Positions 50,961 through 62,199 of a stretch of 64,000 nt of DNA are shown here, piece after piece (the first letter of the stretch is position 1; every line of letters starts with the position of its first letter). The stretch is taken from contig BROG01000030.1 in assembly GCA_030159075.1 (NCBI GenBank), positions 677,501-741,500 on the forward strand, in the 5' to 3' direction. The position numbers and the translations under genes are program-made. This DNA comes from Atrina japonica (lineage: Eukaryota; Mollusca; Bivalvia; Pterioida; Pinnidae). The notes beneath the pieces were generated by a model, which was not told the DNA's origin, searched no databases, and saw nothing but the letters and a program-made list of their open reading frames with translations.

Positions 50961-51595
50961 CTGAAATATCAAATTCAAAGAGTTACAACCAGTAAAACTA
51001 AGTAATCAGCTCCATATACTGTATGTACAAGGGGAAAATAGTGCCCGTTATAATATTTGCCTGATTCAAAGTGTCCTTGAATCACTGAATTTAAGAAACG
51101 GTTAATATTTTTAGAATTTAATATATTCACAATACATTATGGACTACATGTACAGGACCTAAGTGTATATTACTCTACTCCTAATCCATGAATTCAGAAT
51201 ACCGTGATCGCCATCGTATTAGGAGAGAGAAAAACAAGAAAAATAAATCTCATGGAATTAAATCCCAGTAGTTATCTTTTTCTTTTATACAAAATTGAAG
51301 AGAAGTAATGTAGACAATTATGATCTTAGAATCAGGACAAATCTCCTTAATTTTTGTTACGGTGAATAAAGTTCAAACATTTTTGGTATTCTATGTTACA
51401 TATAGATATATAAATCATGAACATTTTATAAGAATGTCAATTATAAAGATAAAAAAAATCAGACCACACACACACACATATATAGATACAGGCAAAGACA
51501 GATATACAGACAGATACAAACAGAAAAAACACACACACGGACAGATAGGCATGCACTCACTCACTCACTCACTCACTCACTCACTCACTCACTCA

Positions 51596-51671
<76 letters not shown>

Positions 51672-51994
51672 CAAAACCATCAAACAAACAAATCAAAGTG
51701 TAATCAGGACAAGGATTATTGGTAAATGAACAAGTAATGCTTGATACGGAATAACTGTGAATAGAAAAAGAATCAGCAGGTTTGTGAAATGTAAATCAAT
51801 AAGGACATCAATTTCCTTCCATCAAATAACTATCAAAGAAATACGAGAAATCAGAACTTCTCAAAATAGGTATTGTAAACAGGATGTGATTACAAAGAGC
51901 TGAATTTTAACATCAGCATTTACAGTTATAATTTATCTGTGGGGAGTGTGAGATCAACTAGGACATGCTTAGAAAGAGAGAACTTACAAAGGAT
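50961..51994. repeat. upstream intron with ACTC and AC microsatellites
   Basis: (actc)n at about 51,553-51,600 runs into (ac)n to 51,667, and a short (ac)n lies at 51,467-51,478. A 127-codon His/Thr-rich frame across them is an artefact. The remainder shows nothing recognisable. Confidence 0.9.
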
Positions 51995-53228
51995 ATCAGT
52001 TTTAATGATATCTCTACATAAGACATATCAGTTTTAATGATATCTCTACATAAGACATATCAGTTTTAATGATATCTCTACATAAGACATATCAGTTTTA
52101 ATGATATCTCTACATAAGACATATCAGTTTTAATGATATCTCTACATAAGACATATCAGTTTTAATGATATCTCTATATAAGACACATCAGTTTTAAAGA
52201 TTTCTCTACATAAGACACATTAGTTTTATAGATATATCTACATAAAACACATTAGTTTTAATGATACCTCTACATAACACACATCAATTTTAATGATATC
52301 TCTACATAAGACACATCAGTTTTATAGACATCTCTACATAAGACACATCAGTTTTATAGATATCTCTACATAAGACACATCAGTTTTATATATATATCTA
52401 CATAAGACACATCAGTTTTATAGATATATCTACATAAGACATCAGTTTTATAGATATATCTACATAAGACACATCAGTTTTATAGACATATCTACATAAG
52501 ACACATCAGTTTTATAGATATATCTACATAAGACACATCAGTTTTATAGATATATCTACATAAGACATCAGTTTTATAGATATATCTACATAAAACACAT
52601 TAGTTTTTATGATACCTCTACATAACACATATCAATTTTAATGATATCACTACATAAGACACACCAGTTTTATAGATATATCTACATAAGACACATCAGT
52701 TTTATAGATATATCTACATAAAACACATTAGTTTTTATGATACCTCTACATAACACACATCAATTTTAATGATATCTCTACATAAGACACACCAGTTTTA
52801 TAGATATCTCTACATAAGAAACATCAGTTTTATAGATATATTTACATAAGACACATCAGTTTTAATGATATATCTACATAAGACACATCAGTTTTAATGA
52901 TTTCTCTACATAAGAAATTAATTTTAATATCTCTATATAAGACATCAGGTTTATAGATATCTCTACATAAGACACATCAGTTTTATAGATATCTCTACAT
53001 AAGACACATCAGTTTTATAGATATCTCTACATAAGACATATCAGTTTTATAGATATCTTACATAAGACATCAGTTTTATAGATATCTCTACATAAGATAT
53101 ATCAGTTTTATAGATATCTCTACATAAGACATATCAGTTTTATAGATATCTCTCCATAAGACATATCACTTTTATAGATCTACATAAGACATATCAGTTT
53201 TATAGATGTCTCTACATAAGACATAGCA
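51995..53228. repeat. 32-bp minisatellite with two sub-families
   Basis: About 38 units of acataagacatatcagtttt followed by aatgatatctct. The leftmost six are almost identical (aatgatatctct). The middle block changes to atagatatatct and the right block to atagatatctct. A composite block (acattagtttt ... acacatcaatttt) is repeated near 52,200, 52,580 and 52,720. Confidence 0.96.
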
Positions 53229-54064
53229 GTATAAAGTGTTTTTGTTTCTCATCCCTTTTCCAAATTTCTCATCAGATTGAATTTCCTCCTAAATTCCCAA
53301 ACTACCTCATGATCAGAATCTTTTGGTAGCCCTGTGTGTGTACAAAAAATGTACAATTTATGTGTTAGTCTTCTGTAACAATGTCAGATCATGAAGGCAT
53401 CTGTCATGTCCATATAGATGTCAGGAAAAGTCATCAAGGTCACTGTGAAAATTTCTATGTGCAATATGAGCATCTCTAGAATCTACCGAAAGCTTTGCTT
53501 TATGTATATCACGTTAAAGTTTGTAGAAGAGGTCAGATCAAATATTTTGTACTTGATATAACATATTTATTTGACATTTGTCAAGTCCACGAAGACATCA
53601 GGAAATATTGTCAAGGTCACAGTAATGTTGTCAAGGTCAAAGTAATGTTTCACCATGTACAACACAAAAATTCTCAGAGTACCATTTGATCAAGACAAAT
53701 GTAAAACAAAAAATGAAATAATCCACACATTATGGAAATAGTCAAACTTGTCTATAAAGGACACTTAGAGCTGTGTTTTTATTCCAAAACACATTCACTG
53801 TTCAAAAATATATGAAAATGCACTTTTGCATGACACAAAGAGAGCATCAGGATTCCTCAGGGAAATAATGCAACCACTTGAGGAAATATACATAACAAGT
53901 ATGACCCTACTCTTCACTTCATGCTAGACATGCTGTGTTTTTGTTTTTTTGTTTTTTTTATATTTTGTCTTGAATAGCAGTAACTCTAATTTCTTAGCAG
54001 AAAACTTCACAACTTTCTTTCCCATCCCATTTCTGACTTAAAATTGGATCCATAAAAATGTATG
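53229..54064. other. intron or upstream sequence, nothing firm
   Basis: A short doublet (gtcaaggtcacagtaatgtt) lies at about 53,610-53,650. No other feature supported. Confidence 0.5.
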
Positions 54065-54205
54065 TACAGTGGAACCTGTCTGGAGAGACCATTAAATCTG
54101 CCAGGAAAAAGTAGTCTCTAAAGACAGGTGGTCTCACAGTCAGGTCATAATGAAACAAATATTTAATCAAGTGATTTTATGAATGTGGTCTAACAAGACA
54201 TGTCA
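54065..54205. mobile_element. MITE of the TACAGTGGAACC family
   Basis: Starts tacagtggaacctgtctgga, followed by agtctctaaagacaggtggt. The right terminus is eroded around gtctaacaagacatgtca. Confidence 0.65.
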
Positions 54206-54858
54206 ATAGAATTTAATTCAGACTTTAGAGATATCCTGTCCATATTTCTAATACCTCATTCCCAGAGAAGAAAGAAACAAGATGTGAGAACAACACTTTA
54301 TCCCAAGAAGTCAGCCATTTCTGAAGATTGTAAAGTGCTGTAACTCTGATAAATGTTGCTGGACTGTATGTACCATGATGGAACATTTCCTAGAGCTTAA
54401 GCTTTATAACAATTCAGTTTATACATGATGAAAAAATCGCTAGATATTCTATGAAACCCAAAATAGTGCAACTGGACAAATGGAAAGAGGAACCCAAAAC
54501 AATATGCCCCCATCCAATCCCACTTCCCCAATCTTCTATCACAGGAGCATAAAAAGTCATAAACCAATAATAATAGCAAATCAACAATTAATAGCTTCCT
54601 TATATTGGTTAACAATTATCAGTGATCAACTGTGTTATGTAGGAAAGTCATGAATGTAAATAAGAATCTGCTATAGATAGATTTCTAAACATGATAGTAG
54701 TACAAGTGTGAGAAATACTAAAAGATATTACTTTGGGAAAGAAATAATTTATAATTCATAAATTCTCTCTAAAACCAAACATTTGATAACTACTCCTGTT
54801 GGATCAAACGTAAATATTTTAAGCTTTAATTAGATCATGTGATCAAACACTCTCAATG
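54206..54858. other. AT-rich stretch, nothing recognised
   Basis: No exon or repeat supported. Confidence 0.45.
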
Positions 54859-54949
54859 TTAACTCATTCACTCCTAAAGACACATTTGGACTGGTCTAAG
54901 TCATTGATTTATAGCAAAGTCCATTGTTTTTCAAGGGTTGATCAGTTAA
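54859..54949. mobile_element. 91-bp TTAA-bounded MITE, intact copy
   Basis: TTAA at both ends and exactly the same length as the copy at 45,299. The left end ttaactcattcactcctaaa pairs with ttcaagggttgatcagttaa at the right. Confidence 0.85.
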
Positions 54950-57900
54950 CATATCAGTTAACTATTTGTTATTCTCCTAAGTTTTTCAAGGACATCCTGG
55001 ATCATAAGTACCAACAATATCTAAAATCAGAAACAGTAAAATTTTAATTAACTTTTAGAAAATTTGAAGGCACACAATTTTTCTAAAATTCACAGTATCA
55101 AAAGATACAACTTCTCTACTCTTTACACAACAATTCCAATAGAATAATTAAAAGAGAGACTTTTTAGCATCAAAGACAACTGGTTTTTTTCCATTAAAGG
55201 TGTTTCTATCTAAAGGATAATATAACCGAGTGATTATCAAATGTGTTATGTCATGACAGGTTTCACTGTATTGTTTCCAGATGATGTAACTATGTTTATC
55301 TCATCATGTAATTATGAAATATATCAGTTTACATGAAAACAAAGTGCTGATCTTTCACACAACAATTTGTGAAAGAGGACTGAATCGTTGTTTAATTTCA
55401 TGGGGAGAAAATTTCACGTTTTTCTGAATGAAACTTATTCATGAGTATTCAATTTCATACACGATTGGTTACAAATTGTCTTTATGATACTTCATAAGTG
55501 TTTTTGAATTTCATGAAATTTTTTTAAACCACAAATTAAGCAAAATAAAATCTCCAGCAAATAAAAGCAACTATACAGTACATTTAACAACCACAAATAC
55601 TTTAAAACTTCTATTAAATACCATAAACCTATGTTAAGAAGTAATGTATGAACAGCGGCATATGTAAGGGTAGCCACTGGTTTCCCATTTAAAGAAAAAT
55701 AAATTGTGAAAAAAAACAACTTTAAACAAGCAAACTTCCGATTATGTAATGATCAATTGTACATATTTCTGTGGCTAACCCATATATCATATTGGCCCTC
55801 ATTGGCAATAATGCATAAATGATGTGTGTATACTCATATGGATGAGCAGACCGTTTCGGGCAAACTAACTCACATATCCATGAGAAATAATGGACTGTAC
55901 CGAAAACGAAAGAGTCTAGTCCATTTGTATCTATAGGGATGAATGGAATAAAGTATGAATGACAATATAGTAAACAGAAGTCAGGAGAGTGCTATACCTA
56001 ATGGAACTGCCAGGAGCTCTAAATATATAGACCACTGTTTGTTCTCTTGAAGTTTATCATAAAGAGTGCATATAACACCACTGACACAGGACAAGTTCAC
56101 CAGTAGAGGAAATGCCTGCTGTCATCAAAATGGAGATTTTTATTGAGAAAGAAATAAAAGAATTGAGACAAAGACATTTCCTCAGGAAGGCTAAATAATA
56201 AGTGACTGAAGACTGTGGTATTTCCTCGTGAAGTTCTGACAATAATTGACAAAACAGTAGTATGTGCAGATTAACCATGGCAACCAGTCAAGTTGGTATA
56301 TAAATTTGGACATAAGTTAGAATTAATTTCTACAAAGCAGCAAAGATTATTCTTTGTTCTAAAGTACAATTTTTACATATCAGCAAAATGCATTTATCAT
56401 TCTCCAACAGAATTTCCATTTACACTGTTCTGACAAAAGAACAAAACATTAATGCCCTGGATTAGAACTTCCAATGCAGCGCTATGCTCCATAAAATATA
56501 CCTATCTTCTTTGACAAATGTAATAGTTTCTTAGCCAATCAAATTTCAGATTTAACTTCCATAGTATAAATAACAAAGTTCGTAAAATCTCATCCAAGAG
56601 TAATACGAATAAGTAAATGTGTTCCATTTCTTGTTTTGTTTTTGTTTGTAGATGCAAAATATATGTGAGACAAGCAAACAACATACAATCAAACTGGTCT
56701 ATAAAAGGCCACTCAAGGGAACAGACAAAGTAACTGTTATAGACAGGTGGCTTTAATAAAGAGGTTTAATCATTATAAAAATGTTTATATTTGAATGGCC
56801 TTTAGACATAGGTAGCTTGTTTGACTGTAAATGTTTGTGTGTACAAATATTTGATTAAGAATCCATATTAGTTTCATTGATTTTGAATGGTAGATAGTGT
56901 TGGAAAAACCAGTATGTACCTTGTTCGCAAGAACATTTGTCAGAGAAAGTGCCGTCTTAGGAACACACATTATTATAAAAGTACAGATTGATTTGACATT
57001 AAGTTGTTTCCTGAAAACTGTAACCACTAAACTAATCAATTTTACAGACCAAATATCAAATTATGACATCCTGGACTTTTGCTGAAAGTAGGTCAGTTTA
57101 TCCACACAAAGCTTCAAATCTGATACTGTTTACCATCTGTGCAAAGTCAATCATAAATTACAAATTAAATATCAATATTCCCTATTGTCTGACAACTGTC
57201 AGTCGTAGTTCATGTCTTTCAACTCTTTCAGACACTTCAAATGTTACATCTGATACTTTTTAGACGTTTGTAGGATATGATTAAGTATGAGAATACATAG
57301 GGCAAATATCAAGTTGAAAAGAAAATTGTTAAGTTCGGTCTTAGGATAAGATTAATCTATTACCATGTCAGCCAATTTCTACAAAGCTAGCTCTATAGGT
57401 GTGGGCATATTGCATATTTTTGCTTGTGAAATTTACTAATTAACTTAACTGTACTCTAAAAATCTTAAATAAAACAATAACTGATAGAAATTAATTGATT
57501 AAAATCTATCACTTCATCCAAGATTGTCATTTGTCTTTGGTAGTTAACCATTTCAAAATATTTTATCAAAACCATCAAAATGTTTTGAAATGGGTCAACA
57601 TGAAAGTTCAACATATTTAACTGTAGTCATATTGAAGTTATAATGTTTAGTATAACTCAACATATACCGTATTCGGCCCATAAAGTGCCCATGCCCTTTA
57701 GTTGATCAGATTAACTTGCCATTTATTTTTTAGCCTTTCTAGTCGGTTTGCGTGGAGATGTGGGCCTGAGAAACCATAAGTAGCAGTTTATCCAATCCCA
57801 GCAACAGAAGAATGTCAACAGGTGCCTAAGTAATAACTACAACAACTTGACCACTTTACCTTATGAAAACATTTACTGCTTTGTATGACATTTTGACTAT

Positions 57901-57994
57901 TCATTGGTTCCAATTGTGCCCACCCCCCTTTTTAGTGCCCTAGATGCTTAATGGATCAAATACCGTAAGTATATTGTTGTTTTATTGTTTTAAC
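54950..57994. other. AT-rich stretch, nothing firm
   Basis: Fragments with MITE-like tails occur (gacaggtttcactgta near 55,257; ggtctataaaaggccactc near 56,696). I searched both strands by eye for UCR1 exons of PDE4 and found none. Confidence 0.45.
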
Positions 57995-58880
57995 TTTTTG
58001 TATAACTTAACATAAAAGTATACAATATTAGGACCCTATGACAGTGGTCAGCAACAATGGATATTAGGACCCTATGACAGTGGTCAGCAACAACGAATAT
58101 TAGGACCCTATGGCAGTGGTTAACAATCATTAATATTAGGAACCTATGGCAGTGGTCAACAACCATGAATATTAGGAACCTATGACAGTGGTCAACAACT
58201 ATGAATATTAGGAACCTATGACAGTGGTCAACAACCATGAATATTAGGAACATATGACAGTGGTCAACAACTATGAATTAGGAACCTATGGCAGTGGTCA
58301 ACAACTATGAATATTAGGAACCTATGACAGTGGTCAGCAACCATGAATATTAGGAACCTATGGCAGTGGTCAACAACTATGAATTAGGACCCTATGACAG
58401 TGGTCAACAACAATGAATATTAGGAACCTATGGCATTTAATGTTTTGTAAAACTTAACATAAAAGTATACAATATTATGACCCTATTGCAGTGGTCAACA
58501 ATCATGAATATTAGGAACCTATGGCAGTTTAACTATGGCATATAATGTTTTGTAAAACTTAACATAAAAGTATACAATATTATGACCCTATTGCAGTGGT
58601 CAACAATCATGAATATTAGGAACCTATGGCAGTTTAACGTTTTGTATAACTTAACATAAAAGTATACAATATTAGGACCCTATGGCAGTGGTCAGCAACT
58701 ATGAATATTAGGACCCTATGGTAGTGGTCAACAACCATGAATATTAGGACCCTATGGTAGTGGTCAACAACCATGAATATCAGGTCCCTATGGCAGTGGT
58801 CAGCAACCATGAATATCAGGACCCTATGGAAGTGGTCAGCAACCATGAATATTAGGACCCTATGGCATGGTCAGCAACCA
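57995..58880. repeat. 36-bp array with a longer composite unit
   Basis: About 22 units of gaatattaggaacctatgac followed by agtggtcaacaaccat. A longer block containing acttaacataaaagtataca recurs near 58,000, 58,438, 58,558 and 58,648, so a composite of several units plus a spacer was itself duplicated. Units split into gaccc/gaacc and ggcagt/gacagt variants. Confidence 0.95.
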
Positions 58881-58892
58881 ACAATTTTGTAC

Positions 58893-59695
58893 TCAAAAGC
58901 ACATCTAGCAAAGAAGTACATCTGGTACTTGCAAGCACATTTAACAAATAAGTATATAGGTATATCTGGTACTTACAAGCACATTTAACAAATAAGTATA
59001 TAAGTATATCTGGTACTTACAAGCACATTTAGCATATTAAGTATATACAACTGGTATGTATTAATATATTGGGTACTCACAAGCACATTGAGCAGATACA
59101 ATTTGTAAGTATATAATACTGGAACCCATAAGTATACTTGGGTACTTACAAGCATATTGAGCAGATACAATTTGTAAGTATATAATACTGGAACCCATAA
59201 GTATACTTGGGTACTTACAAGCATATTGAGCAGATACAATTTGTAAGTATATAATACTGGAACCCATAAGTATACTTGGGTACTTACAAGCATATTGAGC
59301 AGATACAATTTGTAAGTATATAATACTGGAACCCATAAGTATACTTGGGTACTTACAAGCATATTGAGCAGATATAATTTGTAAGTATATAATACTTGAA
59401 CCCATAAGTATACTTGGGTACTTACAAGCATATTGAGCAGATACAATTTGTAAGTATATAATACTGGAACCCATAAGTATACTTGGGTACTTACAAGCAT
59501 ATTGAGCAGATACAATTTGTAAGTATATAATACTGGAACCCATAAGTATACTTGGGTACTTACAAGCATATTTAGCATACAAGTATATTGTACTGTTAAT
59601 TACTCATGTAAGTGTAAATTTTGTACTTAAATCACATTTAACATATAAGTACATAAAACTGGCATCTATAAGTATATTTAGTACTTACAAGCACA
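58893..59695. repeat. 69-bp minisatellite with two open minus-strand frames
   Basis: Seven nearly identical 69-bp units (59,085-59,575) contain gcatattgagcagatacaat, ttgtaagtatataatactgg and aacccataagtatacttggg. They are flanked by diverged units. Because 69 is a multiple of three and two minus frames lack stops, 23-residue repeat peptides appear in frames of 197 and 173 codons. No start context, splice site or family similarity supports translation. Confidence 0.96.
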
Positions 59696-59987
59696 TTGTG
59701 AACCAGCTGACTACACACCCCATATATTCACATTTTCGCATATCACCGCAGAATCACATCTCACTAACTAATCTCTGAATTCATTTTTAAAATCAGTTGC
59801 CATTGCCTTTTTAACCTTTGGATTCATTTAATTCTTTTCACAAGTCAACCGTAGAATTCCAATACTTTATCAAGCTATTGGAGTTTCCCATACATTCTGA
59901 CAAGTATAAATGGATAGAAAAATTAATAGAACTAGACTATTCAATAACGATTAGGAAGAAGTACTTGTATGTCAAACAGAGTGATGT

Positions 59988-59988
<1 letters not shown>

Positions 59989-60044
<56 letters not shown>
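59989..60044. repeat. (TA)n microsatellite with short (AC)n tail
   Basis: About 44 bases of pure TA followed by acacacacac. Confidence 0.97.
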
Positions 60045-60045
<1 letters not shown>

Positions 60046-60322
60046 GAAACATTGACATCATTTGTAAGATATGAAGTAATCGTCCTGTTCACATACAAAC
60101 ATCTTATGAATTCTGTTATTGATTTTTGTAAGTTTTAACTCAATACTAATTTCATCTTACATGACATTTATACAAGACTTAATTCTTTGTACTGCACCTA
60201 CACAATTTTCTCCTATCTTTCATTCTTACTCATATTGATTGACTACAATCTTGTCTGCACACAGTCTGTTGTTGCAGCTCTAAATTTCTATGCATTGTTT
60301 AGAGGGGACTTATGTCACTCAC

Positions 60323-60386
60323 CTTGGCTTAATCTTCTCATGAGTCTGAACAATCTCACATCAACAACAACTGAATGTTTTGTCAT
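60323..60386 (-). CDS. candidate alternative first exon of PDE4
   Basis: On the minus strand an ATG opens 21 codons plus one base, ending at a strong donor (CCAAG then GTGAGTG). The peptide MTKHSVVVDVRLFRLMRRLS is basic and amphipathic and carries RRLS, a PKA-type consensus. Unique N-termini of some mammalian long PDE4 forms also end in an arginine-rich RRLS-like stretch. It ends in phase 1. That does not fit the linker exon at 50,839 but fits the 113-nt UCR2 exon exactly, as in vertebrate short forms. It could instead be the first exon of a long form whose UCR1 exons I failed to see. No 5' end or promoter was identified. An upstream ATG in a strong context overlaps it. Confidence 0.5.
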
Positions 60387-60411
60387 TGTGACGATTACTG
60401 GCTAACGCCAT
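60361..60411 (-). other. overlapping upstream ORF of the candidate first exon
   Basis: On the minus strand an ATG in a near-ideal context (GTCACCATGG) starts a 16-codon frame that stops at TGA. It overlaps the proposed main ATG (60,384-60,386), which lies in another frame. If the exon is real, this upstream ORF would be expected to reduce initiation at the main start. If the exon is not real, it has no meaning. Confidence 0.35.
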
Positions 60412-60854
60412 GGTGACAATGTAGCATGTGGACATTATCATCTAAATACGACAAATTAGCAAATAAAAGAAGTGAGCAAGAAATAAAGTAATCTTTTGAT
60501 AAGTAGTTTCTTAGTTGTACATACAAATTAGAGATCAAAGGATTGATCACTGTCTTAGCCTATAAATATGGAGTGGGAAGATGAAGGTGAAATTTGGCAT
60601 ATAGATTTCAATATTGACTATTTCCAGGTCTTATTTCTGTCGTCTGTGCCATTGTCTGCCACTCGTAATTGGAGGTTATGTGACTGTTCTTCTCTAATTT
60701 GTTATTGATTATCGATATTATCACTTCAGTTTTAGATCACATGGTGCCTGATTTTAGTATATACACTATGTGGGGACGAGCTTACACTAGTTAAAAGTGC
60801 TGCATTTTTTCTGTACACTTATGCATATTTTATATATTCAACTGTCTTGTGTCT
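60412..60854. other. sequence upstream of the candidate first exon
   Basis: If the exon at 60,323 is a transcription start region, its promoter would lie here. I see no convincing TATA or initiator arrangement and no rise in CpG. Confidence 0.3.
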
Positions 60855-60945
60855 GGAACACATCAACCCCTGAAAAACAATGGACTCTGCTGTAAATCAA
60901 TGATTTAGATCAGTCCAAATGTGTCTCTAGGGGTGAATGAGTTAT
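60855..60945. mobile_element. 91-bp TTAA-type MITE, inverted copy
   Basis: Inverted relative to the other three copies. It contains catcaacccctgaaaaacaa at the left and aggggtgaatgagttat at the right. It has the same 91-bp span, with terminal motifs mutated to ggaa and ttat. Confidence 0.8.
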
Positions 60946-61429
60946 AGGCATATTGTCTCTCAGTATACCAAAAGTTTTGCTTTTAAATTGTTAGTCTATA
61001 ATAATATTTAAAGAATACTTTCAAGAATATCAACATTACATGTATCTGTAACCCAAGGTCAAAACGTGAAATAAGATTCTGTGAATTCTTGTGCAGGATT
61101 ACAAAAATTTGATTTGACCCAAGGTCAATTCATATGACCTCCAGTTTGAACTAAGTTGGAAAGCTTTTTATACATGCAAACCCCAGTAAACAAAAACAAA
61201 GATGTTGGAAAGTAACAAATCCAATTGTGGGAGAAAGCAATCACTTACAGATTCTGCAAGAAAAAGGAATATATCTGCTGTAATATCTAACAGAAAAAAG
61301 CAGGGTATATATGGGTAATAAGTTTGAGCGTTGAAATGATATTTTCATCAGCATTCCTTCAATACCTTAGTACTTCAGCACCAACGATAAAAATCTAGGT
61401 TGATGTCTTGACCTTTCTGGTGTTATACT

Positions 61430-61649
61430 GCATTTTCATACATATCGTATCAATATGACAATTGTCCTTTGTACAAAATTTATCCAAATGATCCAATATT
61501 TTAGTAAACATTGTAACCATACAACAATTGTCTTTTGGTTATATTGTATCCGAATGGCATATATTTCAGTATACATGGAGTCCATATACAATTGTCTTTT
61601 ATATATTGTATCCACATGGCAAATATTTTAGTACATATTGTATTCAGAG
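61430..61649. repeat. about 65-bp degenerate repeat, three to four units
   Basis: Phrases acaattgtcttttg, ttgtatccgaatggc and atattttagtacat recur at about 61,455, 61,525, 61,585 and 61,630. A further unit (acatattgtgtccatacaac) appears at 62,153, after the LINE fragment, so the LINE interrupts the array. Confidence 0.8.
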
Positions 61650-61886
61650 TTAACCTCACAAATTCGCCTAAATGTTCCTGTGGCCACATCACTGAAGATG
61701 CATCCCATTTTATTTTGTATTGTCCATTTTACTATAACCACAATTACTCTTTTTCATGAACTGAGAAAATTTTTACTACTTGATGTAACAAGTCTATTAT
61801 CAGGGAAAGCCAAACTACCAAGCTTAGACAATATTTACATTCAGTTAGCAAAACAGGACTTTATTTTGTTGTCATGGAGATTTTAA
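61646..61886 (+). pseudogene. LINE reverse transcriptase C-terminal fragment, frameshifted
   Basis: The plus-strand peptide reads RVNLTNSPKCSCGHITEDAS then HFILYCPFYYNH. This has a CCHC knuckle (C-x-C-x8-H-x4-C) and the E-D-x2-HF-x3-CP context typical of the end of non-LTR (LINE) reverse transcriptases. After a one-base shift near 61,750 the frame goes on with HELRKFLLLDVTSLLSGKAK and ends DFILLSWRF, fitting the usual C-terminal tail that closes in a 'RF' motif. The RT core and endonuclease are absent, so this is a 5'-truncated dead copy. A presumed 3' UTR runs to about 62,130 with an AATAAA-like tail. The clade is not assigned. Confidence 0.8.
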
Positions 61887-62138
61887 TGGTCTTTGATGCA
61901 GGTCACTCACCACTATGTCCCGGTTCCTATCCCCCTCTTTCCCCAGCACACACTTCTCTCTAGTTTCTGCACCTTTAGCATGTATGCACTTTATCACATG
62001 TTATAACATATATCTCTAAAACAATGTAAAGGCCACTTAGGACAAGTTTTGTCTATAAAATCTGTTTATAGGAGAGGGCTATCCTTATGTCGAAAAAATT
62101 GTTGCCTAATCGTATTCAATGAATATATTGAATAAAAT
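61887..62138 (+). mobile_element. presumed LINE 3' untranslated tail
   Basis: This less AT-rich tract (ggttcctatccccctctttc) follows the LINE stop codon and gives way to gaatatattgaataaaatat before the interrupted host repeat resumes at 62,153. It lies in the expected position, but I recognise no sequence. Confidence 0.5.
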
Positions 62139-62199
62139 ATGTTTAATCAAATCACATATTGTGTCCATACAACCATTGTCCTTTGTAGATATTTGATCC

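Noticed and set aside
51320..51703. 127-codon frame with His-Thr repeats
   Set aside because: It is driven by the (actc)n and (ac)n microsatellites.
57085..57150. Minus-strand peptide IDFAQMVNSIR resembling the UCR1 motif TPFAQVLASLR of PDE4
   Set aside because: Only FAQ and a few residues agree. There is no acceptor/donor pair with the right phase, and the frame soon stops. Probably chance.
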